From Candidatus Thorarchaeota archaeon (GTDB taxonomy: Archaea; Asgardarchaeota; Thorarchaeia; Thorarchaeales; Thorarchaeaceae): a stretch of DNA of 64,000 nt. Where the stretch lies: assembly GCA_021498125.1 (NCBI GenBank), contig JAIZWL010000004.1, positions 124,001-188,000 of the forward strand, read 5' to 3'. This document shows positions 1 to 8,309 of this stretch, piece after piece (position 1 is the stretch's first letter; every line of letters begins with the position of its first letter). The notes below the pieces were generated by a model that saw nothing but the letters and a program-made list of their open reading frames with translations, was not told the origin of the DNA and did no database searches. A program made the translations under genes and the position numbers.

Positions 1-220
1 ATACTGCTAGTGCAGCAACAGCAATTGCTCCAATAAGAACCATGTTCAGACAGCAATCACATTGGAGCGATGCACCCTTCGGCCCAAGGGCGTAATCTTC
101 AGGAGTTGTTCCTGGAGCATAGTTTAGGTAGTAGTTGAAGATGGCCATGAGAATAGTGACTGCACTGATCGATAACAGAAGCATTAGGTCCATCTTCAAC
201 CAAGTCCTCCGTTCACGCAT
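1..220 (-). CDS. Small membrane protein, C-terminus cut off by window edge
   Basis: I do not recognise this gene. The reading frame starts with ATG at 218-220, overlapping the stop of the PIN-domain gene upstream in an ATGA arrangement, so the two are almost certainly translated as one operon. The visible 73 residues begin MRERRTWLKMDLMLLL, followed by a hydrophobic segment (about residues 10-27) that looks like a membrane anchor. A short polar stretch (NYAPGTTPEDY) follows, then a CDCC cysteine cluster and the start of a second hydrophobic segment that leaves the window. The frame has no stop before position 1, so the gene continues outside. Function is unknown; coupling to the PIN gene is the only functional hint. 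Confidence 0.6.
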   Translation of the reverse strand, partial: MRERRTWLKMDLMLLLSISAVTILMAIFNYYLNYAPGTTPEDYALGPKGASLQCDCCLNMVLIGAIAVAALAV

Positions 221-2028
221 CATTCATCTTCTGGACGAGAAACATGCATCCTGCTAAAACCGTACTCGCCCTCACAGGTGATCTCTGCACGCTTCTCGGG
301 ATAGACCAGAAGCATCACACGATACTTGGAGATCACGGAATCGGGAGCGTTTTCAAGCCTGTACTTTCCTGTGACCAGTGCGATCTTGTGACCGGTCTTC
401 AAAGTTGTGAGTTCAGGATGATAAGCAACACTCAATCCGACTCGGGCCTGTAGTTCATTATTCCGGACTACCAAGATCTTTTCACCATTGATCGTCTGGA
501 TTGAGAGGACATCCATCCACCCACGGAGCTCAGCAGGTAGCTTTGAGGCGGCAACAGCAGACTCGGTCGTCATGTCGGGGATCGGATCGGGATTGCCCTG
601 TATCTCGTTCAGTATCGGTGTGATCTGGCTGGTGTTCCAGCCCTTCTTTACAAAGATCTTGAGAGCATGCTCGGCAATACGTTCAAGGTTCTGGTGGTAG
701 CGATCACCGACCGAGGAGGAGATCTTGTAGAGCATGAGGAAGGACTGAAGCGTTCCTTCTTCATTACCGTATGCAACGCCGATCTTGTACGCATTCGCAG
801 AGAGCTGCCATGCACTATCTTGCTCATCAAATTGAACATAGTATTTTGCCAAGTCGTTTAGCATATCGATAGTGACACCCGGATACTTGAGCCGGGCCTT
901 TGCTACCGAGAATCCCCCCATGAATTTTCGGAGGATCTGCATGGTCACATAGAGACCCTCGGAGGTCTCCTTCATGTGATCGAGTCCAGCCCTGTCCAGC
1001 ATTCCTTCATAGAGGGAGAAGAAATAATCAATGTCGTCATAGTCATGGCGCACAAGTCCAAGAATGATCCTGAGGAAAAAGACTGAGGCTTTCAGCTCAT
1101 CATCTTTGACTGTGGCAAACATTAGTAGGCGGTTTGCCTCCTCAGAGATCTGTACAGCATCATGAACACCCTCACGTGTGCCACGATAGAGATGACACAT
1201 CATCTCAAAGTAGTACAGGAACAAGGTCAGATCAGCAGCGTGCTCGACAAGAGCACGATGGGTGTCGGGAGCCTCGGTGAGCGTGGACACGATCAGGAGA
1301 CGCTCTATCTCATTTTGAACAGCCTCGATCTCCTGTGCCAGTGTCTCGTACTTTCCAGCCTTGAAATCTTCAAACATTCCGGGGATACTTGCCTTTATGT
1401 CATCAAGAAAGTCAAGGACAAAAAGACTCTGACCGCGCTGCAATTTTTTATCGTACGTGGTCGATTGCTTGACCGTGCGCAGAACTCGTAGAGCATGCTC
1501 CTCTATGATTCTGATACGAGTCACCGGATCATAAGACTCTCTGCGTGCAATACTATACCGTACTTCTTCGGCATAGATCCTATCACGGATTGGCCTGAGC
1601 TTCTCCTTGATCTTCTCATCATCAACAGACTCGATAAGCTCCAGCATGAAGGCCGAACCTACAATCCCCTCAACCTCGACTTTAAGATCCTGAATCGTGT
1701 TGAGCAACTTGAGATCACTCGATACAATCTTGGAGTTCTTGGCCCGCATGGCTGCAAGTACCAGAGACATATCATTCGGTTGTGGAAGTGAGGACTCAGG
1801 ACGATGAAGACTCTGCATGAATTCTTTGATGTCTTTCTTCAAGGTTTCATCAATATTGATGATATTCTCAACCTCTCGCCGTAGGTACCAACGGAGCTCG
1901 TGAAACACCTGTCGTGTGATCCACAACTCAATTCCAACAATGTCAGCAGCCTCTTTTACAGCATAGACATCTTTCGGTCTGTCACTAAATCCACTAATGA
2001 AAAAATTTGCATCCAAATATGCACGCAT
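220..2028 (-). CDS. PIN-domain protein with long helical C-terminal region
   Basis: The first ~130 residues look like a PIN (VapC-like) nuclease domain. There is an early Asp in AYLDANFF (D6), a conserved-looking acidic position in the middle, and a late SSDLKLL segment matching the usual third acidic site. PIN domains are metal-dependent RNases. The remaining ~470 residues are mostly alpha-helical, TPR-like in texture but without clear repeats, and end in a beta-rich stretch (about 505-590). At 602 aa it is far longer than a toxin VapC, and no antitoxin gene sits beside it, so a toxin-antitoxin role is unlikely. The start is supported by AAGGAG upstream of ATG at 2028. Its stop overlaps the start of the small membrane protein gene. 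PIN assignment is good; substrate unknown. Confidence 0.75.
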   Translation of the reverse strand: MRAYLDANFFISGFSDRPKDVYAVKEAADIVGIELWITRQVFHELRWYLRREVENIINIDETLKKDIKEFMQSLHRPESSLPQPNDMSLVLAAMRAKNSKIVSSDLKLLNTIQDLKVEVEGIVGSAFMLELIESVDDEKIKEKLRPIRDRIYAEEVRYSIARRESYDPVTRIRIIEEHALRVLRTVKQSTTYDKKLQRGQSLFVLDFLDDIKASIPGMFEDFKAGKYETLAQEIEAVQNEIERLLIVSTLTEAPDTHRALVEHAADLTLFLYYFEMMCHLYRGTREGVHDAVQISEEANRLLMFATVKDDELKASVFFLRIILGLVRHDYDDIDYFFSLYEGMLDRAGLDHMKETSEGLYVTMQILRKFMGGFSVAKARLKYPGVTIDMLNDLAKYYVQFDEQDSAWQLSANAYKIGVAYGNEEGTLQSFLMLYKISSSVGDRYHQNLERIAEHALKIFVKKGWNTSQITPILNEIQGNPDPIPDMTTESAVAASKLPAELRGWMDVLSIQTINGEKILVVRNNELQARVGLSVAYHPELTTLKTGHKIALVTGKYRLENAPDSVISKYRVMLLVYPEKRAEITCEGEYGFSRMHVSRPEDE

Positions 2029-2044
2029 TGATCTTTACTCCTTT

Positions 2045-2309
2045 TGACGACTACTCTTTTTTTCCTCAGGTACTGCTGAGCTGACTTAGTATAATGAGCG
2101 CAGGGTCGCAGAATTAAACCCTTTCGATAGGCCAACACTGGACCAGAACCATAGCCATAACGTTTGTACCAATCGCTTCTTGGGTTTAACCGTTGATTGA
2201 AAGTTGGACGATTTTGGACAGTAGGTCCAGAGTCTGCCCACCAACGGCAGTGGACAGCAACTACCTCACCATCATGGGAAAGACATACTGGTAATGTAAT
2301 CGGGTGTAT
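2045..2309 (-). pseudogene. Possible gene remnant in a 409-bp gene-free gap (2029-2437)
   Basis: The gap between the PIN gene and the GT87-like gene has no gene with a start codon. One minus-strand frame stays open from a TAA at 2310-2312 to beyond 2045 and has a protein-like composition, with segments such as LSHDGEVVAVHCRWWADSG and DWYKRYGYGSGPVLAYRKG. It has no ATG; the first alternative start is a GTG near 2138, inside the good-looking part. This could be the tail of a decayed gene or chance. I see no insertion-sequence ends or other element in the gap. Confidence 0.25.
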
Positions 2310-2437
2310 TTAAAATCTTATTCACAACGTCTTCTAATGTCAAGTCTTCTGTGGCCGTCTTCAACCCTAAAATCACGAAGCGTTTGAATTCCTTATCGGA
2401 AGTCGTGGATCACTGAAGAGATTATTCGCAACCCGCA

Positions 2438-3592
2438 TCACAGAAAACGAAAGTTTAGCAGTAAAATCCGAAACGGCTCTGCGAGAAAATATGAGAGATT
2501 GCAGAGGTAACCTAATGCATAGGCGATCCACATAGACGCGATAACCCAACGAAACCGTTCCCTGTCCGAATCGGTCTTCAGGAGAAAGAACAACAGTATA
2601 AACCACATGAGATACCATACCATGGTCCATGCGAAAAGCACCAGAACCATTGGTGTGATGTATGCGTACAATGCTCTCCAATCATGGGTCCGCAGTTGGC
2701 CAGTCGGGATTAGAAGGCCACGCCATTTACGGGTCTCAAAAGTTGCATAGAGAAAAGCTGCCAAGATCACTAATGGAGCAACGATGCCCAATGGATTCGT
2801 GAATGCGAGACCTATATAGTATGGATTAGTAATCATTCCGGAATAGGCGGGGCTACTGGTAAAATGATTAAGGACTGATGTATAAGCCAGATCGTTCATG
2901 AGGTACGGGACCATAGCAACCACCGAGATCCCAATAACCCCCACAAGGACAATAGGGGCTTCAGCGATCATTAGCGGCAGAGCCAGAGTAGGATAGAATT
3001 TTGTCTGGACAGCAAGTCCGAGGGCCAAGCCTGCCTTGTGACCCTGCTTGTTTTTAATAAAAAATATTGAGAGGAGGAGAAATAGATCCGCCAGCGGTTC
3101 TATCTTAGCAAAGACAATTGTGAGAGCCGACTCAAACAGATAGTAGAGCAAGAAGATCTCTTGGAACCAGCGGCGGTCACAATACTCACGTCCAATAGCC
3201 AGAAATAATATAAAATTGAGATGCAGAATGAACAATAATACGACATTGACAATTATATGGCTTGGTTGAAAAGATCCAGGTTCTATCGCCGCAAGGCCCG
3301 CGTAGAAGAGAAGCGCAACCACAGGATATTCGTATGAGACATTGACATTACCCAACAAGAGATGATCCGCAGGAACGTCGTATGTCTGATTCAGATCATT
3401 GTCTGTGAGATCATATACACCAAACCCCTTCTGCCAGAATATTTCACCATAAGCCATGTTTCTGTTCCTATCGCGTTGAATGACTAACGAATCGAAGACG
3501 GGAACCAGCAGCAGACTGATCACAAGCGAGACAATGAACAACCGTTTCTTCTTTTGGGTGTTCAAGACTGTTGTGATTGCTTCAAAAGACAT
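2438..3592 (-). CDS. Polytopic membrane glycosyltransferase-like protein (GT87/DUF2029 type)
   Basis: A membrane protein of about 384 aa with roughly nine to ten hydrophobic segments. A central motif, QTKFYPTLALP after a Lys/Gly-rich loop, resembles the K-x-YP-x-LxLP signature of GT87/DUF2029 polyprenol-phosphate-mannose dependent mannosyltransferases. An early periplasmic-side acidic loop (DLTDNDLNQTYD) fits the GT-C fold. It would act in the cytoplasmic membrane, moving a sugar from a lipid carrier onto a glycan or lipid. I prefer the start at 3592 (MSFEAI) because a GGGGG Shine-Dalgarno-like run lies about six bases upstream; an in-frame ATG at 3637 would add 15 residues. Transcribed alone, divergent from the downstream CoA-ligase gene. 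The donor and acceptor cannot be told from sequence. Confidence 0.6.
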   Translation of the reverse strand: MSFEAITTVLNTQKKKRLFIVSLVISLLLVPVFDSLVIQRDRNRNMAYGEIFWQKGFGVYDLTDNDLNQTYDVPADHLLLGNVNVSYEYPVVALLFYAGLAAIEPGSFQPSHIIVNVVLLFILHLNFILFLAIGREYCDRRWFQEIFLLYYLFESALTIVFAKIEPLADLFLLLSIFFIKNKQGHKAGLALGLAVQTKFYPTLALPLMIAEAPIVLVGVIGISVVAMVPYLMNDLAYTSVLNHFTSSPAYSGMITNPYYIGLAFTNPLGIVAPLVILAAFLYATFETRKWRGLLIPTGQLRTHDWRALYAYITPMVLVLFAWTMVWYLMWFILLFFLLKTDSDRERFRWVIASMWIAYALGYLCNLSYFLAEPFRILLLNFRFL

Positions 3593-3794
3593 AATGGTCC
3601 CCCTTGCGGTGGTATAGTGGTGCAACAGGTCTTTCATTTTAAGGATTATCCAATGGACATATCCGCCATCTCAAATTTGCGGATCATCTACTAGAGGCTG
3701 AAACTCTCATGAACGTGCACAGCCTCCATCAGGAGAGGCATGTCGGTTGTGTCGCTATTCTTAAATCCGGCGTATACTGACTTTTAGCTTACCG

Positions 3795-5246
3795 ATGACA
3801 ACCGTTCAGAGACACCCGATTCGAGATGTGCTAAATATCAAATCTGTAGCGATTGTAGGTGTATCTGCCAAGATGGGATACTATTGGGTACACTCAATGC
3901 TTCAGTGGCCTCACAATCTCAAGGTGTGGTTGGTCTCTAAAAACGAAGGCGAAGTCCTTGGTCATAAGATCTATTCGAACATCGATCATATACCTGAACC
4001 TATTGATTATGTGATCATTGCCGTCCCTAACAAGTACGTCCCAATGATCCTTCGACAGGCTGTAGAAAAGGGAGCAAAGGGCGCAACAATCTTTACAAGT
4101 GGCTATTCGGAACTGGGAACACAGGAAGGTCGAGAGCGAGAGAGAGAACTTCATGAACTAATTCATTCACTTCCGGTCAGGGTGCTTGGCCCTAATTGTA
4201 TGGGTCTCACCTATCCAAAGATCGGATTTGCGTTTATGCCAACAGCACAGCGAAGTGTCGGGCCAGTTGGATTCCTGTCACAGTCTGGGGGGATTGCCAT
4301 CGCAGTCTACACGGCGGGAGCCGAATCAGGAATCGGCTTTAGCAAACTATTCAGCTTTGGAAATCAAATCGACATCACTCAGCCAGAACTGATGCGCTAT
4401 TTCGCGGAAGATACGGAAACCACCGTGGTCGGAGCTTACATTGAGGGGACGAAAGACGGAAGAGAATTTCTCGATGCCATGCTACAACTTGCTGGCAAAA
4501 AACCACTTGTGGTCTTGAAGGGGGGCCGTTCCGATGAAGGCTCGCGGGCAGCCTCGTCTCATACAGGAGCACTTGCGGGATCTAATGAGATTTGGCAGGC
4601 AGCATTCAAACAGGCCAATGTTCCAACCGTGACAACGCTGGAAGATATGGTAGCCACCCTCAGCGTGTTCTCTCAGTGCCCAAGACCAAGGTCTAATTCT
4701 GTCGGCATCGTCGCAATAAGTGGGGGGACGAGTGTGGTCTATACCGATCTCTGCATAGAGAACGGTCTCAAGGTTCCACGCACCTCAGAAGATACCATCA
4801 AGAAACTGGACCCATTGATCGCGGATGTCGGGACTGGATTGGGGAATCCTATTGACCTCGCAGCAGATTACTATCAGGACCAGACCATTTCAGAGGTCAT
4901 CAGGATCGTCGGTGATGATCCTCAATTCGATTCGATCATCATTGAGGCGGATGTTCATAATATCTATCAAGTAGCCTCAATCATGGATGCACTTGACGTC
5001 ACAGATTATTTCTGGCAGGCAATGGCTGAGGCTGGCTCCGATATCATGAAAAAGCATGACAAACCAGTACTTGTTGCAATACCAGATGTTGCGTTCCCCG
5101 AGGCACGCGCCAAGACTTGGAAGATCTTTGTAGAGGCAGGTCTCCCCGTTTTCAGGAATATGCCAGAGGCAATCGAAGCACTGTCCCGTGTCTGGTCATA
5201 CTATGAAAGATCTGAGCACAGAAATCAATCACAACAGCAGCGATAG
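3795..5246 (+). CDS. ADP-forming acetyl-CoA synthetase alpha-subunit-type protein (acyl-CoA synthetase, NDP-forming)
   Basis: Domains follow the alpha part of NDP-forming acyl-CoA synthetases. There is an N-terminal CoA-binding Rossmann domain (about 12-145, with VAIVGVSAKMGYYW), then two succinyl-CoA-ligase-like flavodoxin domains (about 150-300 and 300-475). SSHTGALAG contains the conserved His (H256) that is phosphorylated during acyl-CoA to ATP conversion. Archaeal ADP-forming synthetases make ATP from acyl-CoA and ADP plus phosphate, an energy step in amino-acid and sugar fermentation. The beta (ATP-grasp) subunit is not fused and is not in this window, so it must be encoded elsewhere. 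The gene stands alone, and a run of T follows the stop (5264-5270). Family assignment is strong; the acyl substrate is unknown. Confidence 0.85.
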   Translation: MTTVQRHPIRDVLNIKSVAIVGVSAKMGYYWVHSMLQWPHNLKVWLVSKNEGEVLGHKIYSNIDHIPEPIDYVIIAVPNKYVPMILRQAVEKGAKGATIFTSGYSELGTQEGRERERELHELIHSLPVRVLGPNCMGLTYPKIGFAFMPTAQRSVGPVGFLSQSGGIAIAVYTAGAESGIGFSKLFSFGNQIDITQPELMRYFAEDTETTVVGAYIEGTKDGREFLDAMLQLAGKKPLVVLKGGRSDEGSRAASSHTGALAGSNEIWQAAFKQANVPTVTTLEDMVATLSVFSQCPRPRSNSVGIVAISGGTSVVYTDLCIENGLKVPRTSEDTIKKLDPLIADVGTGLGNPIDLAADYYQDQTISEVIRIVGDDPQFDSIIIEADVHNIYQVASIMDALDVTDYFWQAMAEAGSDIMKKHDKPVLVAIPDVAFPEARAKTWKIFVEAGLPVFRNMPEAIEALSRVWSYYERSEHRNQSQQQR

Positions 5247-5342
5247 CTGCGTGTTATCACATATTTTTTTAATGGCCGATCATTTTTGGATGAATCCGGC
5301 CTTTGTGAATAGGCGGTAATAGATAATGTTATATCCTAATGT

Positions 5343-5350
5343 TTTATAAG
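5343..5350 (+). promoter_or_regulatory. TATA-like box upstream of the PAS kinase gene
   Basis: TTTATAAG in an A+T-rich stretch is the best TATA candidate in the 275-bp gap before the kinase at 5522. It would put transcription start near 5375, giving a leader of about 145 bases, unusually long for an archaeon. Confidence 0.3.
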
Positions 5351-5521
5351 TAGATATGCCGCGACTTGATATACGTTCGACGATACCACCAGATTGTGTT
5401 GAGAAAGCATGGATACGCCTAAACTCGTCAATCATCAAACAATTGCTTTCCGGTAGTGAATATGAGAGTCCGAACCGTAAAGAGCGGTACCGAATGAATA
5501 TTAAAAAAAGAGTGCGAGAAC

Positions 5522-6544
5522 ATGCAAAAGATTACTGACATCCTTCTCATGATCACTCAAGCACTGCCAGAGGGCATCATATTCAGTGATTCTGAGGACA
5601 TGGTGATCTTTGCAAATGATGCATTTTGTAGAATTATAAATATGGAGAACAAGGACATTCAAGGAAAGATGTTCAGGGACTTCATTGCAGGCAATAGACA
5701 AGTAAGACGAGTCATGGAAGCGGAGAAAAATAATAACGACTGCTGTGCAATATACGATACATTCCTTCAGAGTTCCACAAACGAGAAGATCTCCGTGCGG
5801 GTCAATACGACATGGCTCACTGACAGCAATGGGAGCCAAGTGGGGATATTAAGGACTGTCATCAACGTCACAGAAGAGAAGAGAAGAGAATATCTCTCTG
5901 AACAACATCAGAACCTTATCCAAGTCTTCACAAATCTACTGCAACACGATCTGCTCAATGACATTCAAGTAATTATTGGATATATTGAATCAGTACTCAT
6001 GCTCAGTACAGATCTTCCCCCCGCATCGAAGAGCATGCTAGTTGCGGCCCGAAGCACAGTGCTTCGGATGGCGGGAATATTATCAGCATTTAATCAAGCG
6101 GATCAGTTTATCGAACTTGACTTGGTCGCTCTACTCCAACGTGTGATACAAGAATCAACAGCAACGCACATGGAACTTGACATCAATATGCAAATTGATG
6201 AAGAGTCCGGGACGATGACGGTCATTGGAACTCCACTCTTAGCAAGCGCATTCCATAATCTGTTTCGGAATGCAGCAAAACATGCCGGTGGGCCTTCTGT
6301 TCAGGTCAGTGTCACTCTCCGACGGGAAAAGGGAAAAGCTTTGATCACAATTCAAGATGATGGGGCGGGAATTCCTGCTGAGAAAATAAAGACGATATTC
6401 AAGAAGCATACTCACTCAAAGACCAACGGTATAGGACTGTATCTAACACGAAACATCATTCGTGCGTGTGGCGGTTCAATCAGAGCAATCTCCGAACCGG
6501 GAACAGGAGCGAAATTTGAGATAGAGCTCCCACTCCTAGAGTGA
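5522..6544 (+). CDS. PAS-domain sensor histidine kinase
   Basis: A soluble 340-aa sensor kinase. It has a PAS domain (about 5-115), then a phospho-acceptor helix with LLQHDLLNDIQ (H142 the likely phosphorylated His), then an HATPase_c domain. That domain shows an N-box (FHNLFRNAAKH, about 244-254), G1 (DDGAGIPAEK) and G2 (TNGIGLYL) motifs. The HD-x-x-ND-x-Q box is the variant common in archaeal kinases rather than the classic SHELRTPL. No membrane segment is present, so the signal is sensed in the cytoplasm or comes from a partner. No receiver gene is next to it. It converges on the PLP-enzyme gene with only 12 bases between stops. Confidence 0.9.
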   Translation: MQKITDILLMITQALPEGIIFSDSEDMVIFANDAFCRIINMENKDIQGKMFRDFIAGNRQVRRVMEAEKNNNDCCAIYDTFLQSSTNEKISVRVNTTWLTDSNGSQVGILRTVINVTEEKRREYLSEQHQNLIQVFTNLLQHDLLNDIQVIIGYIESVLMLSTDLPPASKSMLVAARSTVLRMAGILSAFNQADQFIELDLVALLQRVIQESTATHMELDINMQIDEESGTMTVIGTPLLASAFHNLFRNAAKHAGGPSVQVSVTLRREKGKALITIQDDGAGIPAEKIKTIFKKHTHSKTNGIGLYLTRNIIRACGGSIRAISEPGTGAKFEIELPLLE

Positions 6545-6556
6545 TGAGCTACGCGG

Positions 6557-8020
6557 CTATATCAATCCGACACGCTCATTGAATTGCGTGATCAGTGTAT
6601 CGATCTTTGGAACAAGTCCTTGGATATTGGACCAGTATTCTTTATGCTCATACCATTGCCGATTCAATTCGTCAAGTGGAAAATGTTGCTGCTCGATCCA
6701 TGTGAAATACTTGAGATGATGAATTCTCTTGCGTTCGTAAAAGGTCAGTTCCTGCATGGCGTCTGTCTTTTGCCCCAAGAGATGTGCATGATAATCACGA
6801 ATCGCATGATCACGAGTATATTCGCCACGAGCGGTACGAGCTTCTCGAAGACGTGAATTGTACATCTCCATGGAGTCAGTGAACACAGTCATGACAACAT
6901 CCTTGTGCCCAAGCTCGTAATATTTAGCAAATTTAATTGCCATGAGAATGTTAGCCACTGAAGAGATGCCCAAGAGATCAAGGTGCGAGACGAGGTCTTC
7001 AGAGACCCCCACATCTTTGATGAGATACTCTCTGCCAGATGGCTCGTTAAAGAGCCGGATTAGATCCATGGTGTCATTATCGTCGATTGCAATCACCATG
7101 TCGGTATTCCGAACATTATGAATCCAAGGAACATGTTTGTCACCAATACCCTCGATTCGATGTGCACCATACCCATTAAGAAGCAGTGTCGGACATTGTA
7201 GAGCCTCACCTGCCACGATCTTAGATGCTGGATACACTTGTTTAAGATAGTCGCCACAGGCAATCGTTCCAGCAGAACCTGTCGTAAGGGTGACTCCCTG
7301 AAAATGGCCGCCCTCTTTTTTGAGAACTTCCTCCATTGCGTGACCAGTAACATCATAGTGAAAGAGATAGTTCCCAAACTCACTGAACTGATTGAAGACA
7401 AAAATATCGTCACGTGTACGACGCAGATCCCAGACCTTATCATAAATCTCTTTCACATTGCTCTCCGATCCGGGAGTGGCAATGATTTCACCAGCGACTG
7501 TTCGTAGCCAATCGAAGCGTTCTTTGGACATCTCCTCGGGGAGGATGGCTATGCTCTCGCACGCCAATAGTGTAGCATCATATGCACCACCGCGACAATA
7601 GTTCCCAGTGCTTGGCCAGACCGCTTTATGATGTGTGGGATCGAATTGACCAGTGACAAGTGGGGGAACAAGACAACCGAATGTGGCTCCAACTTTATGA
7701 GCGCCAGTAGGAAACCATTTTCCGACAAGGCCGATGATACGAGCCTCTACACCTGAGAGCTCGGGAGGAATCTCAATGTAATTGGCAAGTGAGCGGTACA
7801 ACCCGCCAGTCTCAACAGGCTCATTCTTCCACGTGATCCTGAAGAGGTTCTGTGGGACCACATCCCAGAGCCCAATACTCTTGAGCTGCTCTTTAATCGT
7901 GTCAGGGACCAACTCGGTGGGATTCTTCATCTGAGCAAAAGTGGGGATCACAATATTGCGCTCGCGACACCTCTGGACAGTACGTTCCAATTGTTCTGGG
8001 TGGATAGTAAGATCGATCAC
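6557..8020 (-). CDS. TrpB-like PLP-dependent enzyme (fold type II), stand-alone
   Basis: A 487-aa member of the tryptophan-synthase-beta / threonine-synthase superfamily. FPTGAHKVGATFG carries the expected PLP lysine (K109), and TLTTGSAGTIACGD is a plausible phosphate-binding glycine/serine loop. It is longer than TrpB (about 400 aa), has an extended C-terminal helical tail rich in aromatic and basic residues, and has no trpA or other trp gene nearby. So a tryptophan role is not supported; related families include cysteine/threonine synthase-like lyases and thiolases. GTG at 8018-8020 is the start: the next upstream in-frame codons include a TGA. Superfamily certain, reaction unknown. Confidence 0.75.
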   Translation of the reverse strand: MIDLTIHPEQLERTVQRCRERNIVIPTFAQMKNPTELVPDTIKEQLKSIGLWDVVPQNLFRITWKNEPVETGGLYRSLANYIEIPPELSGVEARIIGLVGKWFPTGAHKVGATFGCLVPPLVTGQFDPTHHKAVWPSTGNYCRGGAYDATLLACESIAILPEEMSKERFDWLRTVAGEIIATPGSESNVKEIYDKVWDLRRTRDDIFVFNQFSEFGNYLFHYDVTGHAMEEVLKKEGGHFQGVTLTTGSAGTIACGDYLKQVYPASKIVAGEALQCPTLLLNGYGAHRIEGIGDKHVPWIHNVRNTDMVIAIDDNDTMDLIRLFNEPSGREYLIKDVGVSEDLVSHLDLLGISSVANILMAIKFAKYYELGHKDVVMTVFTDSMEMYNSRLREARTARGEYTRDHAIRDYHAHLLGQKTDAMQELTFYERKRIHHLKYFTWIEQQHFPLDELNRQWYEHKEYWSNIQGLVPKIDTLITQFNERVGLI

Positions 8021-8309
8021 TGGTCATACCACTGTAAGCTTAAGGACTTGGATGAGATACTGAGTTCCACAAAAGGCTTCTGTTTGTGTGGTATGAACGT
8101 TCTCAAGAGGGGAGCCTGTGACTGCGAACGAGGTGATGCGATCGGTCAGAGCTTCACAAGTCACTGCCCGAAGGGACATATTTTAAACGAAGATGCATGA
8201 GTTTTGAGGGGCGACGTTCGAAGATAGTCGATTTAAGACTAGGCAATTACAAAATTCGGACGGTTCTCACAATGAATCAAGTCCTGAATAATTAGGGTAG
8301 GCGCATTAT

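Noticed and set aside
5356-5538. Possible 60-aa gene before the PAS kinase
   Set aside because: The ATG is only about six bases after the best TATA-like box, it overlaps the kinase start out of frame, and the translation has no recognisable features; more likely leader sequence.
7991-8200. 69-aa plus-strand frame with several Cys and His that looks like a small zinc protein
   Set aside because: It starts at TTG inside the 5' end of the TrpB-like gene on the other strand, has no ribosome-binding site, and its Cys spacing does not match a known finger.
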